Below, one piece after another: positions 18,758 to 27,476 of a stretch of DNA of 64,000 bases (positions are counted from its first letter, which is position 1; each line of letters opens with the position of its first letter). Source of the stretch: Gelidibacter salicanalis. Its GTDB lineage: Bacteria > Bacteroidota > Bacteroidia > Flavobacteriales > Flavobacteriaceae. The position numbers and the translations under genes were made by a program. The DNA lies in the NCBI RefSeq assembly GCF_007997285.1, contig NZ_VORX01000005.1:1-64000 (forward strand), read 5' to 3'. The notes beneath the pieces were generated by a model. That model saw nothing but the letters and a program-made list of their open reading frames with translations. It made no database searches and was not told where the DNA came from.

Positions 18758-20065
18758 TTAGAAACTAATTACAGCCTCAGCCATTAGTCCGTTGAATTTG
18801 CCATCGGCAAAGTTGCTGTTAGCTTTGTAACCATCATACTTTTGGTTAACATATTCAACTTTCATTAGAATGTTTTTTGTCATAAACCATCCTCCAGCAA
18901 TTTGGAATCTTGAAATCTCTACATCACTTCCACTTAAGTCTTCAGAATCTACTTTGTTATAGCGACTTCCGATGTAAAAGTTTTCGTCATTACCAAATCT
19001 GTAAACAAGCTCTCCAGAAAATTGGTTTGCCTTTCTGTCTTCCAACTCAACATTGCTTTTACCGCTAGTTGTTTCAATTGTTCCGAAGAACTCCAATCCT
19101 TTATATTTTACAAATGGATTGATCATGAAAGCAGTAATTTGGTTTTTAAATCCTGGGTCATAGCGTCCTGATCTAAAGTTGTCAGCTGCTGCTGTTGCAG
19201 GAATCATGACACCATAATAGCGTGAACCAGCTCTGTCAGCAGAATAGAGGTATGAATTTTGCACATATCCAGTGTTGTAAAGAGATCCAGTTAAACGGAA
19301 TCTTAAATCAGAATTAATCTGTTTGTCATATCCAAGTTTTGCTAATAATGAAGCGCCACCTGTACTACCATCACCTGTTTTGTTGATCGATTGATTCAGT
19401 TTACCATTGGCCATTCCGACCATTCCGATAAATCCATTTTTTCTGACCAATAATTCAGCTCCAACTTCTGTAGTGAAAGCATCCATGATAAGGTTTCCTA
19501 CGAATGGGTTGTAGATTGCTTGCGCATTATCACTTCTTCTGAAGTGGGCATCACCATAGTTGTTTTCCATATGCCCAATTTTAATTGTAGTATATTTCAT
19601 GACATCTTCTAAGAATCCTGGTTTGATGAATTCTAATTTGTCAATTTGAAAATAGCCACCTTTAACATAAGGCTCTGGATGGTGACGAGATGATAAATAG
19701 GTACGCAAGTGCATTCTAACACCATCGTATAACGCGACGTCTAAATCTAAATTGGCGGTTGCTAGGTTAAAGTTAGAACCAATTTCCTTCAGTTGATAAG
19801 GGTTTGACGTTACACCATCTACAGTAATGGACGGGTTTAAATTGCTGTGATCCAAAGCTTGAAACTGTATGGTTGACGAACCTCCAATTCTTACTCTGAC
19901 ATTTTCAAAAGTAGTTAAGGTGTCTTTAGGCGCTTCAAATACATTGATGCCTCTTTTGTCTGGCTCTCTAAAATTGTCGATACTTCTATTGTCTTTTTGA
20001 GCATATGTAGTAACTCCTGCAAGAAGTACTAATGCAATTGCTGAGTTTTTAAGTAGTGTTCTCAT
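18758..20065 (-). CDS. Putative outer membrane porin, phosphate-selective porin-like
   Basis: 435 aa with signal peptide (ALVLLAGVTTYAQ, cleavage near 23). Predominantly amphipathic beta-strand sequence with an aromatic-ending last strand (GLMAEAVISF), as in OprO/OprP-like 16-strand porins. FKNQITAFMINPFVKYKGLEFFGTIE-type segments match flavobacterial putative porins. Flanked on both sides by YceI genes in the same orientation: YceI (20096), porin, then YceI (18066). The solute is not predictable. Confidence 0.75.
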   Translation of the reverse strand: MRTLLKNSAIALVLLAGVTTYAQKDNRSIDNFREPDKRGINVFEAPKDTLTTFENVRVRIGGSSTIQFQALDHSNLNPSITVDGVTSNPYQLKEIGSNFNLATANLDLDVALYDGVRMHLRTYLSSRHHPEPYVKGGYFQIDKLEFIKPGFLEDVMKYTTIKIGHMENNYGDAHFRRSDNAQAIYNPFVGNLIMDAFTTEVGAELLVRKNGFIGMVGMANGKLNQSINKTGDGSTGGASLLAKLGYDKQINSDLRFRLTGSLYNTGYVQNSYLYSADRAGSRYYGVMIPATAAADNFRSGRYDPGFKNQITAFMINPFVKYKGLEFFGTIETTSGKSNVELEDRKANQFSGELVYRFGNDENFYIGSRYNKVDSEDLSGSDVEISRFQIAGGWFMTKNILMKVEYVNQKYDGYKANSNFADGKFNGLMAEAVISF

Positions 20066-20095
20066 ATTAAATGGTCTATTAAGTGTTTTGGTTGT

Positions 20096-20683
20096 TTATT
20101 TGTTTAAAATGCTATGGAAAGTAATGGTTACTTCATCTCCGGTAGTAATCGTTCCTAAAAGTGCTTTGGGAGGATCGATTCCAAAATCACTCATTTTGAA
20201 GGCTTTTTTACCTTTTAAGGTTACTTTATTACCGGCTACTTGCACATCCATACTAATGGTTTGTTTTTTTGTTACGCCAGCAATGGTAAGGTTGCCCACC
20301 ACATCCACTTTATAGTTGTCAGATCCTGAAGCCGTCATTTTTTTAACTTCAGTAAGCTGGAAATTGATAGATTTATGTTTTTTAGTATCTAAAGCTTTAT
20401 AGGTGTTTTTATCCATTGCGCCTTTGCCACTTGTAAGGCTTTCTGCCGTCACTTGTAATGTCAGTTTTTCAATGGTCATTTCGTCAGTACTGTTGAGTAT
20501 AATTTGGCCTTTTTGTTGTTCGGCATCAAGATCCCAATCATGTAAACTAGAAGTTCCAGAAACGGTTAATTTTGATGCTCCGTTATCAAGATTATATGTT
20601 TGAGCATTAATTTGAGGGATTGCCAAAAGGAGTAAAATGAATAGGCTCCATAATGGTTTTAGGATAGATTTTGTAGTAGTCAT
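20096..20683 (-). CDS. YceI family secreted protein
   Basis: 195 aa with signal peptide (LWSLFILLLLAIPQINAQ). Canonical YceI layout: YNLDNGASKLTVSGTSSLHDWDL near the mature N-terminus and GVTKKQTISMDVQVAGNKVTLKGKKAFKMSDFGIDPP towards the C-terminus. A more typical member than the YceI at 18066. The gene precedes the porin gene by 30 bases, so the two are probably co-transcribed. Proposed role: periplasmic lipid or isoprenoid binding. Confidence 0.88.
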   Translation of the reverse strand: MTTTKSILKPLWSLFILLLLAIPQINAQTYNLDNGASKLTVSGTSSLHDWDLDAEQQKGQIILNSTDEMTIEKLTLQVTAESLTSGKGAMDKNTYKALDTKKHKSINFQLTEVKKMTASGSDNYKVDVVGNLTIAGVTKKQTISMDVQVAGNKVTLKGKKAFKMSDFGIDPPKALLGTITTGDEVTITFHSILNK

Positions 20684-21064
20684 AACAGTATGTTTTAATA
20701 TTATACTGCAAAGTTCAGCAATAACTAAAGGTTAAATAATGATAAATATCATATCCTATAATTTCCTTTCATTCATTAATTTGAAATGATAAAATGCAAA
20801 TAACTTTAATAGAAATTTAATTCAATTGATAGACTGCGAGTTGGGTAGGAGCGGAGAGGTGGAAATCAGTAATGTGGAAATTTTTAACCTATGAAATAGA
20901 GTAGAAGTATTTAAAAAATTGATGCAGAGGAATTGGTTAAGAAGAATATGAGGACGATTTATTTGTCCACCATATCACCTAATTGTATAAACTATTGAGC
21001 TACTAAATGGATAGAAGCTTGTATATTTAGTAGTACAGAAAACTAGTAAAGTATGTGGTATTAA
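20684..21064. other. Intergenic region, nothing recognised
   Basis: 381 AT-rich bases between the divergently placed end of cbpM and start of the YceI gene. It must contain the promoter of the YceI-porin unit. No perfect TAnnTTTG box, hairpin, tRNA or ORF with coding character was seen. Confidence 0.5.
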
Positions 21065-21358
21065 TTAGTCTTCAAAAATCCGTAATCTATTTTTAGTTAT
21101 CCTAAGTTCTTCCTGCAATTGGGTGATTTTATCCAGTAGATTCAACACTGTATCGATGCCCTCAAAGTTAATGTGTAAGTCTTGGTGCAATCGTACGATA
21201 GCATCAAGGTTTTTAATTTGATCATGATGGATGCAGGGTGCTTGTTCAATGGTAATGATTTCAATAAGACCATTATCATTCAATCCTTTAAAAAACGACC
21301 TTTCTACTTTATAAAGCGTGCATAAAGTATGTAATGGAATATAGGGTGCTGTTCTCAT
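21065..21358 (-). CDS. cbpM: Chaperone modulator CbpM
   Basis: 97 aa. An N-terminal MerR-like winged-helix segment ([20 protein letters not shown], then GLIEI) and a C-terminal coiled coil ([19 protein letters not shown]). This is the CbpM layout; CbpM binds the J-domain of CbpA and restrains it. Its start overlaps the end of cbpA (ATGA overlap), the conserved operon order. Confidence 0.85.
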   Translation of the reverse strand: MRTAPYIPLHTLCTLYKVERSFFKGLNDNGLIEIITIEQAPCIHHDQIKNLDAIVRLHQDLHINFEGIDTVLNLLDKITQLQEELRITKNRLRIFED

Positions 21359-22260
21359 GATTTCAAATTTTTAAGTTCTGTAAACAGTTCTTTTTCTTTG
21401 ACAGAGAGAGCTGTAGGCATGGCAATCTCGTAGGTGATAAAGAGATCACCAAATTGATCGGCCTTTTTATAAACAGGGAAGCCTTTTCCTTTTAGTTTTA
21501 CTTTGGTGCCACTTTGCGTTTCTGGTTTTACTTTTAATTTCACCTTGCCATCAAACGTATCTACGGTTACCTCGCCTCCTAAGATAGCGGTGTAGAGATC
21601 AATGGTTTCCGTAGCATATAAATGCGAGCCGTCTCTCTTGAATTTTGTATTGTTAACAATGTTAAACTGAATAAGTAAATCGCCGTGAGGCCCACCATTA
21701 CTTCCTGGCCCGCCTTTACCGCTGATTTTTATGACCTGCCCATTTTCAACCCCGGCCGGAATGGTCAACCGGATATTTTTTCCATTTACGGTAAGCACTC
21801 TTTTATGGGTTTCATACACATCTTTTAAATCGAGCTGCAATTCGGCATTAAAATCCTGTCCTCTAAAACCGGCAGATCTTCCGCTAGCTCGGCCAGCAGC
21901 GCCGCCAAACATCGACTCAAAGAAATCAGAGAAATCTCCGCCACCAAAATCGCCACCACCAAAGTTGCCTGAACCTTGTTGTTGGTACTGGCGCTGCGAC
22001 TGGTATTGACGCTGGGCTTGCTCTTGGGCCTCACCATGTTGCCAATCTTTACCGTATTTATCGTATTTTTCGCGTTTCTCCTTATCACTTAATACTTCAT
22101 TCGCCTCATTGATTTCCTTAAACTTCTTTTCGGCAGCTTTGTCATTCGGATTGACATCCGGATGGTGTTTACGGGCCAATTTTCGGTAGGCCTTCTTAAT
22201 CTCGGCTGTGGTGGCCGACTTGTCAATACCGAGTATTTTGTAATAATCTATAAATGCCAT
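21355..22260 (-). CDS. cbpA: DnaJ-like co-chaperone CbpA
   Basis: 301 aa. J-domain at 1-70 with HPD at 33-35, then a Gln/Gly/Phe-rich linker (about 85-130), then a two-part substrate-binding C-terminal domain. There is no zinc-finger region, so this is a class B J-protein like CbpA rather than DnaJ. It stimulates the DnaK ATPase. Operon with cbpM. A TACATTTG box on the minus strand at 22301-22308 is a plausible -7 element. Confidence 0.92.
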   Translation of the reverse strand: MAFIDYYKILGIDKSATTAEIKKAYRKLARKHHPDVNPNDKAAEKKFKEINEANEVLSDKEKREKYDKYGKDWQHGEAQEQAQRQYQSQRQYQQQGSGNFGGGDFGGGDFSDFFESMFGGAAGRASGRSAGFRGQDFNAELQLDLKDVYETHKRVLTVNGKNIRLTIPAGVENGQVIKISGKGGPGSNGGPHGDLLIQFNIVNNTKFKRDGSHLYATETIDLYTAILGGEVTVDTFDGKVKLKVKPETQSGTKVKLKGKGFPVYKKADQFGDLFITYEIAMPTALSVKEKELFTELKNLKS

Positions 22261-22300
22261 GTAAAATCAGTTGTTATTATATGATATGAATTATGCAAAC

Positions 22301-22308
22301 CAAATGTA
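22301..22308 (-). promoter_or_regulatory. Putative -7 element (TACATTTG) for cbpA
   Basis: Minus-strand TACATTTG, an exact TAnnTTTG match, 41 bases before the cbpA start. The nearest TTG is 26 bases further, longer than usual, so moderate support only. Confidence 0.4.
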
Positions 22309-22426
22309 GTGCATCTTCTTCGACCGTATTTAAGCAATTTAGAGATGAAGACCACAGCTTTTATTGCAGGTCAGACTTTTGCCATCTAAAATTACAAAAA
22401 TCTTTACACATTCAGCCTAAATCCCT

Positions 22427-22434
22427 TATTTTTG
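22427..22434 (+). promoter_or_regulatory. Putative -7 element (TATTTTTG) immediately before the SprT-like gene
   Basis: Exact TAnnTTTG match ending 5 bases before ATG 22440. Transcription starting the usual distance downstream would begin at or very near the start codon, suggesting a leaderless mRNA. It also argues against the upstream start at 22293. Confidence 0.55.
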
Positions 22435-22439
22435 CCACT

Positions 22440-23051
22440 ATGCATAATACGCTTCAAGAATATATTCCGCATCAGGCGATTCCTGCTGTTATAGAGCTTT
22501 TAAGGCATGATAATTTGGTGGTAAAAATTAAAAGTGAACGTAAAACCAGACACGGCGATTATAGAAAATTACCCAATAATAAGCATGTAATTACCATCAA
22601 TTCAAATTTGAATCACTATCGGTTTTTGATTACACTCATTCATGAAATTGCTCATTTTGAAGCATTTAATTCTTACGGGCGTTATATAAAACCACATGGG
22701 AAAGAATGGAAGCATACCTTTCAAAAATTAATGTTGCCGTTTTTAAATCCGAATGTGTTTCCAACGGAATTGCTGCCGCTATTGGCACGGCATTTTAAAA
22801 ACCCGAAGGCCAGCAGTGATAGCGATGTTAAATTGGCCTTGGCTTTGAAACAATTTGATCCACCTAACGATAAAACCTATATTTTTGAGGTTCCTTTAGG
22901 CCATGAATTTAGATTGTATAACGGAAGGGTATTTAAAAAAGGCGTAAAAAGAAGAACGCGATATGAAGGCGTTGAAGTAACGTCAGGAAAGTTGTATCTT
23001 TTCAACCCGAATGCGGAGGTAGAATTGCTGAAAGTTTTACAAGAGGACTAA
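22440..23051 (+). CDS. SprT-like zinc metalloprotease domain protein
   Basis: 203 aa from ATG 22440. An in-frame ATG at 22293 exists, but the added 49 residues are Cys/Ser-rich and a -7 promoter box sits between, so I reject it. HEIAH (His68, Glu69, His72) is the zinc/catalytic motif, followed by GRYIKPHGKEWKHTFQKLM as in SprT/Spartan proteins. KLYLFNPNAEVELL closes the protein. The bacterial role is not settled; eukaryotic Spartan cleaves DNA-protein crosslinks. Divergent from cbpA. Confidence 0.8.
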   Translation: MHNTLQEYIPHQAIPAVIELLRHDNLVVKIKSERKTRHGDYRKLPNNKHVITINSNLNHYRFLITLIHEIAHFEAFNSYGRYIKPHGKEWKHTFQKLMLPFLNPNVFPTELLPLLARHFKNPKASSDSDVKLALALKQFDPPNDKTYIFEVPLGHEFRLYNGRVFKKGVKRRTRYEGVEVTSGKLYLFNPNAEVELLKVLQED

Positions 23052-23157
23052 GCAGTGGACTAGATGATTGAATTTGGTTGACATCACATTTCAATCTATT
23101 GGGGAATCAAAATATAAGAATAACATAAAGTTCCGAAAGGAATAAAAATCATATAGA

Positions 23158-24237
23158 ATGAATAGTAATTATTACGCCATTTTGATGGCAGGCGGAGTAG
23201 GATCACGATTTTGGCCGATGAGCACACAGGATTTTCCAAAACAGTTCCACGATATGTTGGGCACGGGAGATACCCTGATACAAAAAACCTTTCAGCGACT
23301 TTCCAAGTTAATTCCTAAAGAAAATATTTTTATCCTCACCAATGCGCAATACAGAGATTTGGTGTTTCAGCAATTGCCAGGTGTTACAGAACGTCAGGTG
23401 TTGTTGGAACCTGCAATGCGTAATACCGCACCATGTATTTTATATGCTTCATTGAAGATCCAAAAGGAAAATCCGGATGCGGTGATGATTGTGGCCCCTA
23501 GCGACCATTGGATTGAAGATGAATCTAAGTTTACCGAGAATGTGCAGCAGGCGTTTGAGTTCTGCGAAAAAAATGATGCGTTAATGACCTTGGGGATTCA
23601 ACCAACCTTCCCAAATACTGGTTACGGTTATATTGAATACGATAAATCGGCTACAAACGATATCAAACAGGTGCGTCAATTCAGGGAGAAACCAGATTAT
23701 GATACAGCTAAAAGCTTTATCAGTCAAGGGAATTTCTTATGGAATGCAGGGATTTTCATGTGGAGCGCTACTAGTGTGATCAAAGCTTTCCAATTTCATC
23801 AACCGGAATTATTTCAGTTGTTTGAAAAAGGAATCAATATATATAATACGGAAGACGAAGCATTGTTTATCGCGGAAAACTATGATAAATCTGAAAACAT
23901 TTCGGTGGATTACGCTATTATGGAATCGTCCGTAAACGTCTATGTCTTACCTGCGGAGTTTGATTGGAATGATTTAGGGACTTGGGGCAGTTTATACGAC
24001 AAGCTCGATAAAGACACCAATAAGAATGCGGTGGTTAATGCCAGAACCTTAACTGAAGATGCTTCAGGAAATATGATCAGAACGAAAGCCGATAAGATTG
24101 TTGTTGTTGATGGGTTAAAAGATTATATCATTGTTGACAAAGATGAAGTTTTGCTTATATTTCCTAAATCGAAAGAACAGGATATCAAACAGGTGCTTCA
24201 AAAAGTAAAGGATGCCTACGGCGAAAATTACGGATAA
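23158..24237 (+). CDS. manC: Mannose-1-phosphate guanylyltransferase
   Basis: 359 aa. Makes GDP-mannose from mannose-1-phosphate and GTP, the donor for mannosylated glycans and the precursor of GDP-fucose. The nucleotidyltransferase start LMAGGVGSRFWPMS (9-22) with DFPKQF, then IVAPSDHWI, a FREKPD segment and GNFLWNAGIFMW are family motifs. No C-terminal phosphomannose isomerase domain, so the monofunctional type. Relevant to the glycosyltransferases and GH130/GH26-type genes further right, though not adjacent to them. Confidence 0.92.
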   Translation: MNSNYYAILMAGGVGSRFWPMSTQDFPKQFHDMLGTGDTLIQKTFQRLSKLIPKENIFILTNAQYRDLVFQQLPGVTERQVLLEPAMRNTAPCILYASLKIQKENPDAVMIVAPSDHWIEDESKFTENVQQAFEFCEKNDALMTLGIQPTFPNTGYGYIEYDKSATNDIKQVRQFREKPDYDTAKSFISQGNFLWNAGIFMWSATSVIKAFQFHQPELFQLFEKGINIYNTEDEALFIAENYDKSENISVDYAIMESSVNVYVLPAEFDWNDLGTWGSLYDKLDKDTNKNAVVNARTLTEDASGNMIRTKADKIVVVDGLKDYIIVDKDEVLLIFPKSKEQDIKQVLQKVKDAYGENYG

Positions 24238-24327
24238 TAGGCATTCAACAAGTCGAGATTTATTAAGCGTAACCTAAAACTATGGTGTATTCTTGATAGG
24301 TGCGAAAAGAACCCAATAATTGGATTA

Positions 24328-25800
24328 ATGGAAGAAAATAAGTTCAACTTTTCCGAGGAAGAAAAATCTAAAGAACAGGATAACGCAGTTGAAACAACTA
24401 AAGAAGCTGTGAAAAAGGACGCTCAAGGCCTGTGGGTCAGCCTCAAAAAGTTTTTTAGTGAACTGCTAGATTTTCGTGAGGATACAGATCGAGATGCGAC
24501 CTTGGCGGCCATTAAAGGGGATATCCCTTTTAAAGGCGCTACCGCATGGATTTTAATCTGTTCTATTTTTGTGGCTTCCATTGGGTTGAATGCCAATTCA
24601 TCAGCGGTTGTAATTGGTGCCATGTTAATTTCTCCTTTAATGGGCCCAATTTTAGGAGTGGGACTCTCCATCGCCATCAATGATATTGATACTTTAAAGC
24701 GGTCTTTAGTCAATTTGGTCATCATGATTGTGCTGAGTTTGACCACGGCATTTCTGTTCTTCAAATTTTTTCCTCTAAGTGAAGATACCTCCGAATTATT
24801 AGGGCGTGTAAAACCTGATATTCGAGATGTGATGATTGCCTTTTTCGGTGGTTTGGCCTTGATTATTGCCCGAACCAAGAAAGGGACTATTGCCTCGGTT
24901 ATTTTTGGTGTGGCTATTGCTACAGCTTTAATGCCGCCCCTATGTACGGCGGGTTACGGCTTGGCCAAAGGGAATTTCCCTTACTTTTTTGGTGCAATGT
25001 ACCTTTTTACCATAAATACTATTTTTATAGCCCTAGCCACCTTTATTGTGGTTAAAATTTTAGGGTTCCCCATGCTGAAATACGCCAACTCTGCTAAGCG
25101 AAAACGAACTTCTAGAATTGCCACTATTGTTGCTATTATCGTGATGATTCCAGCCATGATAACTTTTATTGATGTGTGGCGTCAAAGCAAATTTGAAAAT
25201 GAGGCGCGCGCGTTTATCCATAAAGAATTAGAAGGATTGCCGCATGCCGATTTTATAAAATCGAACGCGGTTTACAAATATTTGGGTGTTAAAGGAAAAC
25301 AATCTGAATTGGAGTTTAACAGTTTCGGATTGGACCAAATCCCTGAAAGTACGATCTCTTTACTTAGAAGTCGTTTAAAAGAATATCCGTCACTTGTCAA
25401 TACAAAGCTCGAGTTTAATCAAAACCGATCCAAAAATGTAGACAACTTAAGATACATGTCCCAATTGCGTTTCCGTGATTCATTGGATTTATTGTCACAA
25501 AAGGAAAAGATTATATTTTTGGAAGACAAAGTTCGTAAATTATCGAAGTATGAAGCGCTTCAAATTCCTTTTGAAGAATTGACCAAAGAGGTGAAAATCA
25601 ATTACGAAAATATTGATCAGCTTTCCTATTCTAGTGTGATTTCTTCCAATTTCAAAAAATTGGATACCATTTCAGAGTTTACTGTAAGATGGGGTAAGAA
25701 TGTTAAGGAAGAGGTTATTGCGAAGGAGCAGGAGAAATTGAAGCGTTGGTTAAAGCAAAAGTATAAAATGGATTCTTTGGTAGTGAGACGCCAGAGTTAG
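24328..25800 (+). CDS. DUF389 membrane protein
   Basis: 490 aa. An acidic N-terminal region (1-50), then the DUF389 core with AWILICSIFVASIGLNANSSAVVIGAMLISPLMGPI-type sequence (about 70-110) and further membrane segments to about 285, including VAIATALMPPLCTAGYG. The C-terminal 200 residues are hydrophilic with charged helices and probably lie outside the membrane. The function of the family is unknown. The gene stands alone. Confidence 0.85.
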   Translation: MEENKFNFSEEEKSKEQDNAVETTKEAVKKDAQGLWVSLKKFFSELLDFREDTDRDATLAAIKGDIPFKGATAWILICSIFVASIGLNANSSAVVIGAMLISPLMGPILGVGLSIAINDIDTLKRSLVNLVIMIVLSLTTAFLFFKFFPLSEDTSELLGRVKPDIRDVMIAFFGGLALIIARTKKGTIASVIFGVAIATALMPPLCTAGYGLAKGNFPYFFGAMYLFTINTIFIALATFIVVKILGFPMLKYANSAKRKRTSRIATIVAIIVMIPAMITFIDVWRQSKFENEARAFIHKELEGLPHADFIKSNAVYKYLGVKGKQSELEFNSFGLDQIPESTISLLRSRLKEYPSLVNTKLEFNQNRSKNVDNLRYMSQLRFRDSLDLLSQKEKIIFLEDKVRKLSKYEALQIPFEELTKEVKINYENIDQLSYSSVISSNFKKLDTISEFTVRWGKNVKEEVIAKEQEKLKRWLKQKYKMDSLVVRRQS

Positions 25801-25858
25801 CGGCGTTACTATGGTAAATGAAGGTGATCAGGTTGATAAAGACCGGTGTTGTTCGTGT

Positions 25859-26626
25859 TTATAAATCTTCCTCTAAATACATTTTTTGAACTCTTTTGAA
25901 TAAATCAGATGAATATACAAAGCCAGTTACGGCCTCGTTATCTGTTTTAAAAATGTTTTTATTGGAGCCTTCCCATTCTTTAAGACCATCTTTTAAAAAC
26001 ACAATTTTCTCTCCAATTTCCATGACAGAATTCATATCATGTGTATTGATGATGGTCGTAATATCATATTCTTGAGTAATTTCCTGGATCAGGTTATCAA
26101 TGACCGTCGCTGTTCTCGGATCCAATCCGGAATTGGGTTCATCACAAAATAAATATTTGGGCTTGTTCACAATTGCTCTGGCAATGGCCACACGCTTTTG
26201 CATCCCTCCGGAAGCTTCACTAGGCAGTTTTTTATGGTCATCATCCAGATTGACCCTTTTTAAAACCAAGTTGACGCGATCTTCCATCTCGCTTTTGCTC
26301 TGTTTTGTAAACATGCGTAGCGGAAACTTTACGTTTTCCGCAATGGTCATCGAGTCAAAAAGCGCACTGCCCTGAAAAACCATGCCCATTTCTGCACGTA
26401 ATTCGCTCTTTTCATCAGTTGATAAATCAGAATACTTTCTACCATCGTAGGAAATTGAGCCTTGTTCAGGTATGAATAAACCGAGTAAGGTTTTCAAAAA
26501 GACTGTTTTACCTGAACCACTTTGCCCAATGACAAGATTGGTTTTACCTTTCTCAAAGGTGGTGCTAATTCCTTTCAATATTTCTGAATCACCAAAAGAT
26601 TTGTGGATATCGTTGACTTCAATCAT
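25859..26626 (-). CDS. ABC transporter ATP-binding protein, MlaF-like
   Basis: 255 aa from ATG 26626; twenty more upstream codons overlap the permease and are not ABC-like. Walker A GQSGSGKT at 34-41, signature ASGGMQKR at 138-145, Walker B YLFCDEP near 158-164. Similar to MlaF, the ATPase of the lipid-transporting Mla system of the inner membrane. The start codon shares one base with the stop of the permease gene (TAATG), so the two are translationally coupled. A MlaD-type substrate-binding gene is not adjacent. Confidence 0.9.
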   Translation of the reverse strand: MIEVNDIHKSFGDSEILKGISTTFEKGKTNLVIGQSGSGKTVFLKTLLGLFIPEQGSISYDGRKYSDLSTDEKSELRAEMGMVFQGSALFDSMTIAENVKFPLRMFTKQSKSEMEDRVNLVLKRVNLDDDHKKLPSEASGGMQKRVAIARAIVNKPKYLFCDEPNSGLDPRTATVIDNLIQEITQEYDITTIINTHDMNSVMEIGEKIVFLKDGLKEWEGSNKNIFKTDNEAVTGFVYSSDLFKRVQKMYLEEDL

Positions 26627-27363
26627 TAGCTTAACATCATTTGGGTTAAAATATAGTTGAGAAGGATAATTGCCACACTGGTCCACACAAAAGAGGTGGT
26701 GCTGGCTTTACCAACTTCAAGAGCGCCTCCGGTCATGTAAAAACCATGGTAGGAAGGAATAGTTGCCAATAAGAATGCAAATACAAAAGTTTTAATGAAA
26801 GCGTATAGCATATGAAACGGAATGAAATCCATTTGAATCCCCGCGATGTAATCATCCAAAGAAGCGAACCCTCCAAACACACACGCAGCCATCCCACCTA
26901 ATATTCCTAAAAACATAGCAATAGAGATTAAGAACGGATACAACATCAACGCCACAAATTTTGGAAACACCAAATAATTGATGGCATTGATTCCCATCAC
27001 TTCCAAAGCATCAATCTGTTCCGTAACCCGCATTGTTCCTATACTAGAGGTGATAAAAGAGCCCACCTTTCCTGCCATAATGATAGAAATAAAAGTAGGT
27101 GCAAACTCTAAAATTACGGACTGTCGCGTGGCGAAACCCACCAAGGTTTTTGGAATAAGTGGATTGGTCATGTTCAGAGCGGTTTGAATGGTCACCACCC
27201 CTCCAACAAAGAAGGCGATAAACGAAACAATACCTATCGAATTGATGATCAAATCATCAATATCCTTAAAAACAAGTCGTCGCATAACAGACCATTTGGT
27301 CGGTTTGCGAAATATCTCCTTTATCATTAAAAAATATTGACCAATACTATGTAGGTAGCTCAT
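26626..27363 (-). CDS. ABC transporter permease, MlaE-like
   Basis: 245 aa, five to six membrane segments. The MlaE family core is seen in FIAFFVGGVVTIQTALN, LEFAPTFISIIMAGKVGSFI and TEQIDALEVMGINAINYLVFP. With the coupled ATPase it should form a phospholipid transport complex that maintains outer membrane asymmetry or imports lipids. First gene of the two-gene unit, divergent from the phosphatase gene. Confidence 0.92.
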   Translation of the reverse strand: MSYLHSIGQYFLMIKEIFRKPTKWSVMRRLVFKDIDDLIINSIGIVSFIAFFVGGVVTIQTALNMTNPLIPKTLVGFATRQSVILEFAPTFISIIMAGKVGSFITSSIGTMRVTEQIDALEVMGINAINYLVFPKFVALMLYPFLISIAMFLGILGGMAACVFGGFASLDDYIAGIQMDFIPFHMLYAFIKTFVFAFLLATIPSYHGFYMTGGALEVGKASTTSFVWTSVAIILLNYILTQMMLS

Positions 27364-27444
27364 ATTAAATTTTATTACTGCTAAAGTAAAAAAAACTGTG
27401 TTGTATTTAACCTTAAATTAGATTTTTGATGTTTTAAAAAGCTG

Positions 27445-27452
27445 TATTTTTG
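27445..27452 (+). promoter_or_regulatory. Putative -7 element (TATTTTTG) of the PafA-like phosphatase
   Basis: Exact TAnnTTTG match 24 bases before the start codon, with a TTTTTG box 16 bases further upstream. Confidence 0.5.
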
Positions 27453-27476
27453 ATATTCTAACGCAACCTAATTACA

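Noticed and set aside
22293-22439. N-terminal extension of the SprT-like protease
   Set aside because: The -7 promoter box lies inside it and the extra residues do not look like the family.
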